Source: Portulaca oleracea
Lineage: Eukaryota; Streptophyta; Magnoliopsida; Caryophyllales; Portulacaceae
Reading direction: 5' to 3'
Length of the DNA stretch: 64,000 nt
NCBI GenBank assembly: GCA_029582165.1
Contig: CM055872.1
Coordinates: forward strand, 50,487,195 to 50,551,194
Part shown: positions 11,270 through 22,668 of the stretch, piece after piece
How positions within the stretch are numbered: position 1 is the first letter of the stretch
Layout of the letters: every line of letters starts with the position of its first letter
The notes under the pieces: model-generated
Told to the model about the DNA's origin: nothing
The model's input: the letters and a program-made list of their open reading frames with translations, nothing else
Database searches by the model: none
Program-made: the position numbers and the translations under genes

Positions 11270-12583
11270 TTTATCCCCGATGCATGTCTTAAGAGACCTA
11301 TATGAGACCCTAATAGACTCGACGCCTTCATGTTGACACTCAAATTACTCACCTACTTCTTGGGATTGCATGACCTAAATCTATATGGGCCTAATAACGA
11401 AACATTATACAGGGCCGAATAAAGTAAAATATAGTGACCTGATCATAGGTCAGGAAGCACAAGTCAATGTTTCTCAATTCGGATGGGCCCAATCCACATG
11501 TCGACCATTTTAAGGAGAATCCGTAACTTGGGCCAACGGGCTTACACAACTTTGGGCTATATTGGCTATTTTGCGGACTGGAATAATGTTTGACAAGACC
11601 GACGACTTATGCTTTTTGACACATTTCTTCATTTTTATTTATAATTGACTCGAGGAAAAATGGATATTGTAAAGGACTAAATAAAGCCAACAATAAGCGA
11701 GTTATAAGTAGTTTATAGGCTTAATTAGTAAATCAAATATGGTTGGGCCTAACAATGGGCCGACCATAAATACGACGAATTTAATAATTAAGTATATAAA
11801 TTAATTTACTCATGGACCAAGGTTAGTGACTATTATGCAGTCTAGGACATTATCCATTAACTTTCTTTGGACTTTTTAGTCAAATTTTTGGACCTTTGTT
11901 AAGAGAGCATCGTAAAGGGCCATATAATATAATCAAGGGTGAAACAAATTTTGCTTTATAAATTAGAGCAATCAACCTTTGTACATAAATGGACCCGATC
12001 ATTAGGTTAATCATAATGTTTGAGGTTGACTGTCCTAATTAATAAATAATCTTCTTCTCAACCCAATGAATTTTATATGGACTAGAGCGAAACCTCTAAA
12101 TTAAGGTCGACTTGAATAATGAAAAGGGGAAGGGAAACACATATATTCACATAACATGCAACATGAAGGGTATCCTAAACCAAGGCTCTACATTCATGGA
12201 TTACTAAGGTTGGGATTGGATGAGGTACCACATGTTCTCCCCTCGGTGCACTTCACCCATATAAGGTTTATGGGTAAAGTGTGTAGGGTGTTGCTCGTCG
12301 GACTTCAAGGAAGCCTTGGAGTATAACATGGGTAAGAGGAGAGACCAAATGCTTGGCGATGTAGAGTGCATCAAACAAGTAGTGACCGCCCGCTCTAGGG
12401 GTAAAATCCTAGGTTAATCCTAAACCGTCGCCTTTGTGCTCTCGTGTCAAAAGACCGGTGGAGTAGCCTGGTATGCAAAATGCCTAAAAGAATAATAAAA
12501 TCGTGAAATAAACAAATTTTCTCCCTTTTACAATTTCAAATCAACTCAATTTTTTCAAGTTTTACCCTCTTTTTAAGTTTAAC
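11270..12583 (-). mobile_element. Tat/Ogre 5' leader region
   Basis: About 1.3 kb between the primer-binding site and gag. Ogre elements often carry an extra ORF1 here, but I find only stops and short frames. The sequence is AT-rich and otherwise featureless. Confidence 0.5.
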
Positions 12584-12601
12584 TCCCTAGTGGAGTCGCC
12601 A
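12584..12601 (-). promoter_or_regulatory. Primer-binding site, tRNA-Arg type
   Basis: On the minus strand the sequence three bases after the end of LTR1 reads TGGCGACTCCACTAGGGA. This resembles the primer site, complementary to the 3' end of a tRNA-Arg, that I know from Ogre elements. It shows that LTR1 acts as a 5' LTR for the gag to its left. Confidence 0.82.
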
Positions 12602-12604
12602 ATC

Positions 12605-14244
12605 TGTAGGACCCCAGAAAAGAATCCCTTTCCGTGAAGCGCTATTTGGGTGATCGGGAGCCGACTAAGGTTGCTTAATGCTTAAATAAGGATATTTTTA
12701 TTTTATGAAATTCATTTCCGAGGGGTGACTTTTATTTATTTAATAGTCAATTTTTATTATTCACATGCTTGAAATTACATCAAATTAATTTATAAATAAT
12801 TTTTACATAAAATCCGGGTTAAATTCGGACCAAGGCCCAACAAAGTATACTTAGAAAAGTCAAAGGCCATGTGAGCTTTGATAATTTCTATGGCATTTTC
12901 TCTTGAGTGGGCTCTGGATCGGAATATGGGCATATGTAAATTATTTTATATAAACTCTTTTGATGTAAATAACCTACATGTTGAATAATAAAAAGAGACT
13001 ATATAAAAAAGAAAGAGTCGCCAGCCGATTTAAGAAAACCGACAAACCATAAATAATATAATGACTCGGTCTACGAACATGAATTCTAAGTCTAAAGGCA
13101 AGGTTACAAATTCGAGAATTAAAATAACTCTCGAATTCGCCTGTTAGAAAACAGACTCTACTAAAATCGGACTTGAAATGAAATTGAGCAGGGAGAACTT
13201 TTAATAAATTTCACAAAGTTAATATTCGAACATGCAAATAAAAGAATGAAAGTTTCTTTACAAATGAATGTACAAATGAAATAAACACTTAGAAACGAAT
13301 TACATAATGAAATATAAAAAGTACAAACCTCACTTTAAGCCTTCCAAGATGGATCCTTGAGAATGAATGCTTCGAGATGAAATGAAAGCTTGGTATGATG
13401 ATGATATGGAAATGATGATAGTATCCGGTGGAGTTGGATGATGAGAGATTAGAGAATGGAGAGAATCATTATGATGGTGGATGAGAGTATCGATAGGAAG
13501 AATATAGAGAATGAATGATGATAGAATATAATAGTCTAGAGAGTTGAGGAGTATGGATGATGATTGTTGGTGAGAATTGTTGATGGAATGAGGGAGTAGA
13601 GAAATGTTGATGATGGTTGTTGATGGAAGGAGAGAGTAGAGAAATGTTGATGATGGTTGTTGATGGAAGTTGTTGATGGAATGAGAGAGTAGAGAAACGT
13701 TGATGATGGTTATTGATGAAAGTTGTTGATGAGGGGGGTATTTATAGTTGGAGGGTGGATGGATGGAGATAAAAGGAGTTGAACATGATCCAAACATCAC
13801 GCCTTTTGGACAAATAAGAAGGCCTCTCGGCCATGCTATGATCATTGGTCAAAATTCACAAGTTATGATCATGGGATGATGATAGGATGGAGGGAAAATG
13901 TTGGCGCGAAGATCAGAATTAAAAAGCAAGGCCGCTGAGTCTTCGATTTACATGCACACAGATTGCAACGCTGGAAATCGAATTCCTGGTCCATGGATTT
14001 GAGGAAGGCCTCCGGGCTTTCCTATTTTCCATGGGCTGGGGCGCGCGCTCTCGGCGTGGCTGGAGGCCAGGGAAGCGAGGAAGACCGCCGTGCCTTCCTA
14101 TTTTCTGCGGGCTGGGCGCGCTGCTGGGCTTGCTCTGAAAATGGGCAAGGCCCAGTGGCCTTCTTATTTTCTTTAATCAAAGTTCGACTATTTTGGCCCA
14201 ATCTTCCCGAATGAATTTTACCGGTGCAAAATCCGGTGTCTACA
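12605..14244 (-). mobile_element. LTR1 of Tat/Ogre element
   Basis: A 1640-bp LTR with TGTAGGACCCC at one end and GTGTCTACA at the other. It shares blocks with LTR2 (17215-18773), such as GACTAAGGTTGCTTAAT and the TTCGAGAATTAAAATAA segment, but is clearly diverged. A minus-strand TATA box (TATAAATA) lies at 13739-13746. A short minisatellite lies at about 13565-13735. A primer site and gag follow on one side, and an antisense PMD remnant and integrase lie on the other. Confidence 0.85.
13565..13735. repeat. Minisatellite in LTR1
   Basis: Three to four units with the core GAGAGTAGAGAAATGTTGAT and GATGGTTGTTGATGGAA, about 40-60 bp each. They lie just downstream (minus strand) of the LTR TATA box, hence in the predicted transcribed part. 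Confidence 0.75.
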
Positions 14245-14279
14245 GCCGACATCAATAGTTCGAGGTTTGGTATTTTTCA

Positions 14280-15230
14280 TCCTTGCTGAATTTTTGTTTT
14301 AACATGGGGGTTCAGGATTTGCTCCTCTTTCTCTTGTACACATCGTGGATGAAATGGCCCGACGCTACAATCCTGCTCCTATGATCATCGCAGAGACCCA
14401 TCTTGGCTTGGATTCATGGAACAACAAACAAACTTTATGGGGAAGTCTTCTTGCTCTTTAAGTAAGTATCGACACTTTTCCTTTTTTTTTGTTTTCATTT
14501 TCTTCTATCTTTTTTCTATTTTTTCATGATTTTGCATGGAATCGTCGTTTGATCCATGTGGAATCATATGTCAATAAATCTCTTGTTGTATATTTTTCCT
14601 TTTTCATGTGCAACCAAGATTTTAGTTTTCTTCCCTTTTCTTCTGTAGATCTAGCTCATGGAGCACCTCAACATGATCTACTCCCTTATTACGGCTTCGG
14701 AGTTGGCTAACTTTTGCCAGTGTAAGAGAAAATACGACACTCGTAGAAGCTTCGAGGAATGGGTCACCTTCTTGAAAAATCACAAAGAGATTCAATGGTT
14801 GATCCAGTGGTGGAAGGTCCCATGATTTTCCAATCACTCTCGCAAAGTTGCCCACGTCACTCTCTGGAGCCTTACAGAGCTGACTTATTATTTTCTCGAT
14901 TGGGTCATGGGGCAAATGGGCCATCTTTAGGGCATCCCTCTCTCTCCTTATGAGATTCCCGATCTCACTCATCTACGAGGGTCTGTCATTGGGTCTTGGT
15001 CGAAATATTGGAAGAAACGCTCCGGAGTGGAGGCTCCTCCACCTCATTGCATTATTACCTCCTCCACGGACGCATACCGAAGCTAGCTAACCACCACCAT
15101 AGGGGCGGGCCATCGGCTCAACAGGTAGCAACCTCATTCTTCCTCCCAAGAAGCCCCAAGATTGAAGAGTGTCATACAACCTGTGCTTCTAGGCATCACC
15201 ATTCAGGATCCGGGTTCCAGCGTTAACCGG
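14280..15230 (+). pseudogene. PMD-like antisense gene remnant
   Basis: On the plus strand the sequence near 14330-14460 encodes a segment with HIVDEMARRYNP, MIIAETHLGLDSW and TLWGSL. The stretch 14653-14980 continues with LMEHLNMIYSLITASELA, a charged helix with KYDTRRSFEEWVTFLKNH, and LWSLTELTYYFLD. A CT-rich stretch near 14480-14650 ending in TTCTGTAG looks like an intron. These resemble the middle of plant-mobile-domain (PMD) proteins. Several stops and shifts break the frame. It lies between an Ogre-type integrase and LTR1, antisense to both, the same position as the longer PMD gene at 19923-25119. Confidence 0.55.
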
Positions 15231-15639
15231 CAGAAAATTACTATCCCTAAGAGAAAGGGAAAGAAGCCCATTATAATGCTGGAGAAACCTAACAAGTACC
15301 AATACCGATGAGTTCAGAGCAATAGTGGATCCAAGGATCCTGACTCAAGCAAGGACTGACCTGACACGAATGGAAAAGAAGATGGCGGGAAAGAGATGGT
15401 ATGAATGTAGGAATGGAAATGCTTGTGCTATGTATTTTAATTATTTGATGCTTTACCTTTTAAAATTAGTAGAATAAAATGTAACAAAAAGAATGTACTT
15501 CTATTATTATTATTAATGGAATACAAGAAGCAATATATATTACATTTCATTTTACAAGAATTACACAAGTTATGGTCTTTTACTCCTCGGATTTTCACCA
15601 TCTTCGAAGCATCTTCCAAGAGGATCCTTTATTCTCTCC

Positions 15640-15860
15640 TTTTACTTAACTTGCCCCGAGGGGTTTTCAAGTTAGTCTCTCATTTTTTTTTCTTTTTTTC
15701 TTTTTTCATTCTTTTCTTTTCTTTTCTTTTCTTATTTTCTTATTTTTGTTTTTTTGTACTCTCCTTTTTTCCATTTGTCTCAAAGAGATTTTCAAACCGA
15801 CCCCTCTATAGTTTTTCACTCTTTTTATTTTCTTTTTTCACTTTTTTTCTTTTTCTTTTT
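15640..15860 (-). repeat. Polypyrimidine repeats after integrase
   Basis: CT-rich sequence with two copies of a CTCTCCTTTT...TTCAAG/C block, purine-rich on the coding (minus) strand. It resembles the blocks at 7900-8060 and 8940-9010 and is taken as the 3' untranslated part of the Tat/Ogre element. Confidence 0.6.
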
Positions 15861-15959
15861 TTCTCTCAGAAGCAAGTGGCATATTGGCAAGTCGGTTGCT
15901 TGCTTTTATTAGATAATGCATGTTTAAGTGGTTAAGGATATAAAGACCCTTAGTAGTTT

Positions 15960-17210
15960 AAACATAATATCTTTTGAGCTGGTCTAAGTTAATCGGTTGA
16001 ATCACTTCTTCTCCCTCTAGTGCTGCCAGTCGAGCAGCACCTCCTGGAGAGATGGAGATGATGACATAAGGACCCTTCCAGTTTGGAGCAAACTTTCCTT
16101 GAGGATCCTAGCGTGTAGCTCTCATCTCTTGTAACACCAAGTCTCCTTCTTTCAATCCCTGATCCTTGACTTTCTTATTAAATGCTCGGGAAATCCAACT
16201 CTAGTAAAGTTGAATATTGTGCAGGGCACGAAGCCGCCACTCATCCAACAAGGTCAACTCCTCAGACTTGGCTCGAGCCTATTCAGCTTCGGGGATTTGA
16301 CACCAATTTCAACAATCAAAACTGCCTTCATCCCATACACCAAAGAATATGGCGTAGCCCCAATTCGGTTCGAATCGAGGTCATGTATCCCGATAAGGAA
16401 AAAATAAGTTTGTTAGGGCAGTCCTTGTAGGTAACAGCCATTTTCTTGATAATTTTCACCAAAGTCTTATTCACAGCTTCAACTGCACCATTAGTATAAC
16501 GGTCGATACAAAGAAGCATGATGATGTCAGATCTTGTACTTGGCCAGGAGATTCGCAAATTCCCTATGAAATGGCTTCCATTGTCACTAATCACCTCATG
16601 TGGTACCCCATATCTGCAGATGATGTTCTTTAACATGAACTTAGCCACATGCTTCGAAATAATCTTTGCATAAGAAGCAGCTTCTACCCACTTAGCGAAG
16701 TACTCGACAACCACCAACATATATTTATGTCCTCCGGTACCTTAGGGTGAAATCTTCCCCAATCCCCACAATGTAGATACCCCATACTGAAAATGGCCCA
16801 GGCTTGATGCTTGATGCTTGAGATCAACATACTCTTGACATTTCGGATACTTCCTCACAAACAGAAGTCAATCTGATTCCAATATTCCATAGTAGACCAA
16901 AATTATCCTGCCCGCTGAATCTTCTTCACTAACATTCTTCCGTTCACATGAGGCCCACATTCAACCCTGTGCGTTGACTTCATCAATTCACTAGCCTCAT
17001 TCTCATCTACACAAAGAAGAATAATCCCTATCGTAGTCTACTTATATAAAAGGTACTGGATGATGAAATATTGTGCGACCATTAATCGAATAGCCCTCCG
17101 AGCTTGATTTCCTGCGTCTAGCGGATATACATCGTCTTTCAAGTAGGTGTAGATATCAAAGAACCATGTATCAGGGTTGATGGAGCTCACTATCAAGGAT
17201 TGATAATGGG
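15960..17210 (-). pseudogene. Tat/Ogre integrase fragment
   Basis: Minus-strand remnants of an integrase with pieces in the expected order. First comes an N-terminal module near 17160-16900 (DIYTYLKDDVYP, ARRAIRLMVAQYF). Then the catalytic core near 16720-16500 (VEYFAKWVEAASYA, CRYGVPHEVISDNGSHF). The C-terminal GPY-type module is near 16170-15970 (FNKKVKDQGLKEGDLVL, GKFAPNWKGPYVI). Integrase inserts element cDNA into the host genome. The first catalytic Asp and the zinc-binding residues fall in a degraded or deleted part, and several stops interrupt it. Upstream pol sequence is cut off where LTR2 begins, so an element insertion or rearrangement separates it from its protease and reverse transcriptase. 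Confidence 0.82.
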
Positions 17211-17214
17211 CAGG

Positions 17215-18773
17215 TGTAGGACCCGAAAGATTCCCGTCCGGGGAATCAGTTTTGATTAATGCGCTACTTAAGTTATCATTGGGAGCTGACTAAGGTTGCT
17301 TAATCCTTAAATAAGGATATTTTTCTTTTACGAAATTCATTTTCGAGGTGATGAAACTTTATTCAATTACAAACCTATTTTTTTACTATCAAAATACCCA
17401 AAATACACAAAAAAATATTTTACTAATGCTTTACGACTAACCCATTTACAAACCTAGGCCGTAGAGAAAGAAAATGGCCACCATGGGGTGTCGTAGGCCG
17501 CTTGATCTACGATAGTCCCATGGTTGGACCTGTTCTTCCCCGGACCAGTGAAAATGGATGAAGAAAATAACATAGGTCAAGCGGCCTATGCTATTTTCTG
17601 GACCATTTTCTCTCGACCGAGGCTCAAGCTTATATATGGGAATGTAAGAAAACATTAATAAACATTTTTATAGGTAATGACGTGTATTTATGATAATTAA
17701 AAATAGATTATAAAAGAAAGAAAGAGTCGCTAGTCGATTTAAGGAAATCGACAAACAAAAAAAAGATAAAAAGATAACTCCGGTCTACGAACCCGAATTC
17801 TAAGTCCGGGGGTAAGGTTACGAATTCGAGAATTAAAATAATTCTCGAATTCGCTTATTTGGAAACAAACTGTACTAAAGTCGAACTTGAAATGAATTGA
17901 GCGGGGAGAAGTTTAATAAATTTCACAATGTTATATTCTTGATCATGCAACATTAAAATATGATGTTTCTACAAAATATACAAGTAGGATTTAAAGCATA
18001 AATTACATGATTAAATACAATAGTAAAGAAGAGCACACCTTGCTAAATAGTGGATAAGGTGGAAAAGAAGATCGATCCCTTGACTTGACATCGGTTTAGA
18101 ACTTGGATGAAAGGATGAATGTAAGGATGGCTTGAAAGGTGGTGTATGGATGATAATGTGGTGATAATGATGATGATTATGTGAGAGGATGGATGATACA
18201 GAGAATAAAAGAGTGAGTGTATGGAGGTTTTTTTTTTGGTGGGATTAGTTGATGAAATGAGGGTGAAATGATGTGGTATTTATAGGTGGAGAGGTGAGGG
18301 ATGAAGATGTAAGGGTGAGAGACATGATCCAAAAATCATGCCTCACAATGCAACCTCATAGGTCACACGACCTATGGCAATTTTCTTGGTCAACAAGGTC
18401 AATCTTCGAGGCTATGATCAAGGGATGTGGATGATGATGATTCTGGCGCCAAATTTGAATATTATGCAAAGGCTAAGCTAACTATGGGAATTAAGCACAT
18501 AGATTGCTGACTTGGAAGTTGGCAATGGACCATGTGTTTAATATCATAGGCTAAGTGGCCTATGCATCAGATTATGGGCCGAAACTGCTTGTTGGGCCAG
18601 CCTGTAATCTAGTGTAGGCTAAGCGGCCTACATGCCTCAAATCCAGGATGAACAGTTTTGTTGGGCCTGTTTTGACAACACCGTGGGCCCAATGACCTAT
18701 GATGGTATTTGGTCCGTGACTTGCTGGGTTTTGACGAGTCAGGAATTTGTCGGTGCCAATCCTAATGTCTACA
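17215..18773 (-). mobile_element. LTR2 of a second Tat/Ogre element (3' LTR)
   Basis: A 1559-bp LTR with TGTAGGACCC and GTCTACA ends, related to LTR1. On the minus strand a TATA box (TATAAATA) lies at 18277-18284. Upstream of it, 18350-18665, are several imperfect palindromes of the type TAGGCTAAGCGGCCTA. A purine-rich tract directly follows at 18774-18790, so this is the 3' LTR of a minus-strand element extending to the right. The sequence to its left is integrase coding sequence of another element, not a primer site. Confidence 0.82.
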
Positions 18774-18795
18774 GAGAGCCCCCACTTTGATCGAG
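18774..18795 (-). promoter_or_regulatory. Polypurine tract for LTR2
   Basis: Read on the minus strand, AAAGTGGGGGCTCTC directly precedes the TGTAGAC start of LTR2. A purine-rich tract in this position primes plus-strand DNA synthesis in LTR retrotransposons. Confidence 0.7.
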
Positions 18796-18867
18796 TCCGA
18801 ATAGGACGAAGGTCAAAGTAGATTGATGTGTAGATGACCTTAAACCTGGCGATGAATTTTGGCGGTC

Positions 18868-19373
18868 TCTAAGCGGCAAATGGAAAAGGGTGGCGCCTTT
18901 TAGCGGCGATCTGGCAGCAGCAACCTTTTAGTAGCAGCTGGATGATGATGGTCCCTTTTAGCGGGTCCGGGCAACAACAACCTTTTAGCGGCAGCTGGAT
19001 GAAGGTTATCCCTTTTAGCGGCGGCCGGGCGACAACAACCTTTTAGCGGCAGCTGGGAGAGGGTGGCACCTTTTAGCGGCGACCGGGCGACAGCAACCTT
19101 TTAGCGGCAGCTGGTTGATGGCGGTCCCTTTTAGCGGCAACTGGGCAGCAGCAACCTTGTAACGGCAGCTGGATGAAGATGGTCCCTTTTAGCGGGTCCG
19201 GGCAGCAGCAACCTTTTAGCGGCAGCTGGATGAAGGTGGTCCCTTTTAGCGGTGACCGAGAGACATCAAAGTTTTAGCGGCAGCTGGATGAAGGTTCTCC
19301 CTTTTAGCGGTGACTGAGCGATAACAACCTTTTAGCGGCAGCTAGATGAAGGTGGTCCCTTTTAGCGACGACC
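18868..19373. repeat. Minisatellite CCTTTTAGCGGC
   Basis: About nine units of roughly 58 bp. Each unit contains two CCTTTTAGCGG cores, one preceded by GGTC and one by CAACAA, plus the spacers GCAGCTGGATGAAG and GACCGGGCGACAGC. Such tandem arrays between the coding region and the 3' LTR are known from Tat/Ogre elements. No spacer diversity or cas gene is present, so this is not CRISPR. Confidence 0.92.
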
Positions 19374-19464
19374 TGCGAATCATGAGAAAACAAAGTGTTA
19401 GGTCTTCAAAAGAAGATCTATGAAAATTGGTCCAATTCCTTACTTGGGAGAAACATGAGCCTTG

Positions 19465-19775
19465 AAATCCTTTAGGCCGCTTATTGGCATAGGCCAATGT
19501 ATGTGGGCCGTTTGCACTGGCGTAGGTAAGTGGCCTATGCTATGATTTTATGGGCCGCAGAAGAACTCAGGCCGCTTATTTGGGTCGTGGCTGATGCATA
19601 GGCTAAGCGGCCTACATTATTTTTTTCTTTCTTTTTTCCTTGTTTCCTTCCTCGTGAATGGAATTTAAGTGGGCCCGACCCACTTGTGGTGGTAGTATGG
19701 CCACGTCGCCATGTTTCTTCTTTGGATTTTCAACCAATGAAACCCATTTGGAATCTCGAGGCGGGTCCTATAAAT
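19465..19775 (+). promoter_or_regulatory. Promoter-like region of the antisense PMD gene
   Basis: Three imperfect palindromes of the LTR2 type (for example CATAGGCTAAGCGGCCTAC near 19596-19614) lie between 19470 and 19620. A TATA box, TATAAAT, follows at 19769-19775. The ATG of the PMD-like gene is at 19923, leaving room for a leader of about 120 nt. Promoter function is inference from this order. Confidence 0.5.
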
Positions 19776-21537
19776 GAATGGTTCACATTCACCAAGTTTT
19801 TCTATAAATTCAATGCATTGTTCATTCATTTCATTCACACCTTCTCCATTCTTCTATAGCTTCTTCTCTCCTCTTAAAGAATCTTATTTTTTTTGAAGAA
19901 AGTGTTCGGGTTTTCTTAGAAGATGCAACCCCGAAGCCACAAAAATCCTCCTCTTCCCCATGCGGTGGCATGGCCTCATGAAAAAGCCTCCCGGAGAAAC
20001 TTTGTACCCGGTGCTGAGAACACTCCTTCTGATCTTACTATTCGATCCTGGAATCATGTTTGGTATCACCGCTCTCATGAGAAGGTGACCTCTAAACTTT
20101 CTTTTATGCTTAGTTTAGTATAATACAGAGCAAGCACAAATTGTTGATCTTTATGTCTTGTCGATTTTTAACTATTTTTAGCATGCTTATTTTGATGCGT
20201 ATTTGTGGCTTAGGATGTCAAATAGTTCTTTTACTTACGCATCTCGACCAAAAGTCCGACTTATATTCTAGAATGTGGACTAAAACGCTTTCGAACCAAT
20301 TAGGGAACTCGACCCATTTGGTAGATGTAGGTCAAGCGGCCTACATTGGTTCATATAGCCCGATCCAATCTTTGGTCCAAGGGAACAAGCGGCCCACTGA
20401 ATAAACGTAGATCAAACGGCCTGTGTTTATTTTTGTGGGTTTCTAGTGCGGTTTGGGCCGAAGCATTGGGTCATTTGCTTAATGTAGGTCAAGTGGCCTA
20501 TATGGTTTTCTGCTGGGCCATGGGCGCCGTTGTGAGCCGTGGCAGTGAGTCCAGTACCGACGTAGGCTAAACGACCTACGCAGGTTTGTGTTGGGTTCTG
20601 CTAGGGTCTAGCAGACTGTATTCCAGCTCGAAATGTTGTTTGAGCCACTACTTTTGCCTTAGGTAGTGTTTTAAACTCTGTTTGTCCTTTTTTAGGAGGA
20701 TGCTCTGAAAACTTGTTGTACTTTAAAAGATCCCCTGAAAATTGCGACGTCCATCACCGGGAATTTTATGGATGAAACTTTGACTGCGGCTGGCTTCATG
20801 CCATTTTAGAAGTGCTTGGTTGCTTGGGATTGTCGGACTTTCTGCGTCATAGGTCGAGCAATCGCAGAGAGGTTTGGGGACACAACCAACACCTTTCACC
20901 TGCCCGTAGGTGAGATGACCGTGACCCCCAAGGATTTTGTCATGATCACAGGTCTCCCTTGGGGAGGACAAAATGTGGTATTCCATGAGGAAATTCCTCC
21001 CGCGGTCATCAACATGTTGGGTCCAGTGAGCTCGCCTCCGTCCTGGTTAAGGCCTGTCAAATTTGTCTTATGCTCATTTTGAAGCGACCTTTCGCAATGC
21101 AAACTTTCAAAACTTGCGCGACGACCAATGCCGATTCTTGTTCTTGGCATATTTTCTTTCTGCAACCATCTTCGCCAATCGTGGGGACAACATTGTCATG
21201 TCGTGGTTGCCAAATCTTTTAAATTTTGACAACCTTCGGAACCTGAACTGGGGCAAGGCAGCCTATGCCAACTTCATTCACAGGCTTCGTCGCGGTGTGA
21301 GAGTTTCTCAAAATGATGAGCCCGTCTTTATTCATTCGGCTTAAGCTCGTTTCTAGTATGGCCCTTCACTGTGGAAGGTGCTCGAGGTACATACCTGAGA
21401 CTCTTCTCACTTTGATGTTGTCCCTCCTTTCTTTTTTTTTTTTTTTTTCTAACGTTCATGTCTATGCAGTCATGGGCCTATGAATATATTGGAGCTTTAA
21501 GTGTCCAAACGAAGAGGGGTAGGACAGTACCAGCCGC

Positions 21538-21854
21538 TAGGGCTGTTCATCGGTTTAAAACCGAACTAAACCGGTCTGAACCGAATAAACCGAAAACCGA
21601 ATAAGGGGTAAAGTCCAAAACGAAAACCGAACCGAATAAACCGGTTCGGTTTCGGTTCTCGGTTTATCCGGTTCAAAACCGAATAATGCACACTTTCATA
21701 CGGGACTTTCACCAGAAGGAGTCAAACCGAATAAACCGAAAACAAATAAGGGCTAAAGTGTAAACCGAAAATCGAACCAAACAAAAACCGGTTCGATCTA
21801 ACCCGGTTCAGTTCTCGGTTTATTCGATTCAAAACCGAATAATGTGCACCCCTA
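21538..21854. mobile_element. hAT-like MITE in the PMD gene
   Basis: Starts TAGGGCTG and ends CACCCCTA. It is flanked by the exact 8-bp duplication CCAGCCGC (21530-21537 and 21855-21862). The interior is made of repeated AAACCGAATAAACCG and CGGTTCGGTT segments. At 317 bp it has no coding capacity. It interrupts the PMD exon that begins at 21470. Confidence 0.88.
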
Positions 21855-22668
21855 CCAGCCGCTGAAGGTTGAACCGTCGAGGGCATTCGTGCGAAGAAGT
21901 ATAAGCCATGGAGTCTTGACTTCGTTCGACGTACGTTGGACAACCTCACTCCGCTGTTCCTTCATACCCAATGACTTTTCCTTTTTTCTATGTTCTAGTC
22001 TTAACTTCTTTTCCCTTTGCAGGCCCAAGTGAATTGGCATCCGTGGGCTGGCTTCGACTTGAGAGGGTTACCAGCCCCCTTACATTTGGTGGAAAATGAC
22101 ACACGTCTTCACCTCTTGATTGAGGGGCCCTCAGGTTACCTGTGGTACTTAGGAGAGAGAGCCACCATGCAGTTCCTGGGTCGTCTTCTCGATCTTATTC
22201 CCATAGATCCTCCCGAGAGGATGTTTAATCTGTGGTGTCTGCACCCGGATGACCTGGGGGTCGCAGTCCAAGGTCAAGACTTTCAACAATTTACCAAGGA
22301 TGTCTAAGCAGATCAATTTGATGAAGAGTTCAATCACTTCCTCAATCGTTTAGCCTTTAGGGTGGTATGCATATTTTCCTTACCTTATTTATCTTGCCAT
22401 GCTTTTATTGATTCCCATAATGAAATTGCCAGTTGGGACTTTATGCCAAGGCTGTTGAGGAAGAGGTTCCTCCCGGTGATGAGAAAATCTGCGGTTTCTT
22501 GGACGTGGAACGGAGTAGTGACTGTTCCTTACTGCAAGAATATGAGCGAAGACTGGTAATTCTCTCCCTTTGCTGGTGTTTCTTTGTACATATAAGCTTC
22601 TGATTCCCATTTTTTTTTCTTTTTAGTCGAGGTGGTCACAATTTCGTAGCTTGGTCAAGAACGCGAGC

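Noticed and set aside
13330..13845. A 171-residue minus-strand frame
   Set aside because: It lies in LTR1 and is produced by the minisatellite repeat; it has no domain and no start context.
14022..14255. Small minus-strand ORF in the GC-rich part of LTR1
   Set aside because: It overlaps the LTR end and has no recognisable content or codon pattern.
18868..19373. CRISPR array
   Set aside because: Spacers are themselves repeated, no cas genes exist and the genome is plant-like; it is a minisatellite.
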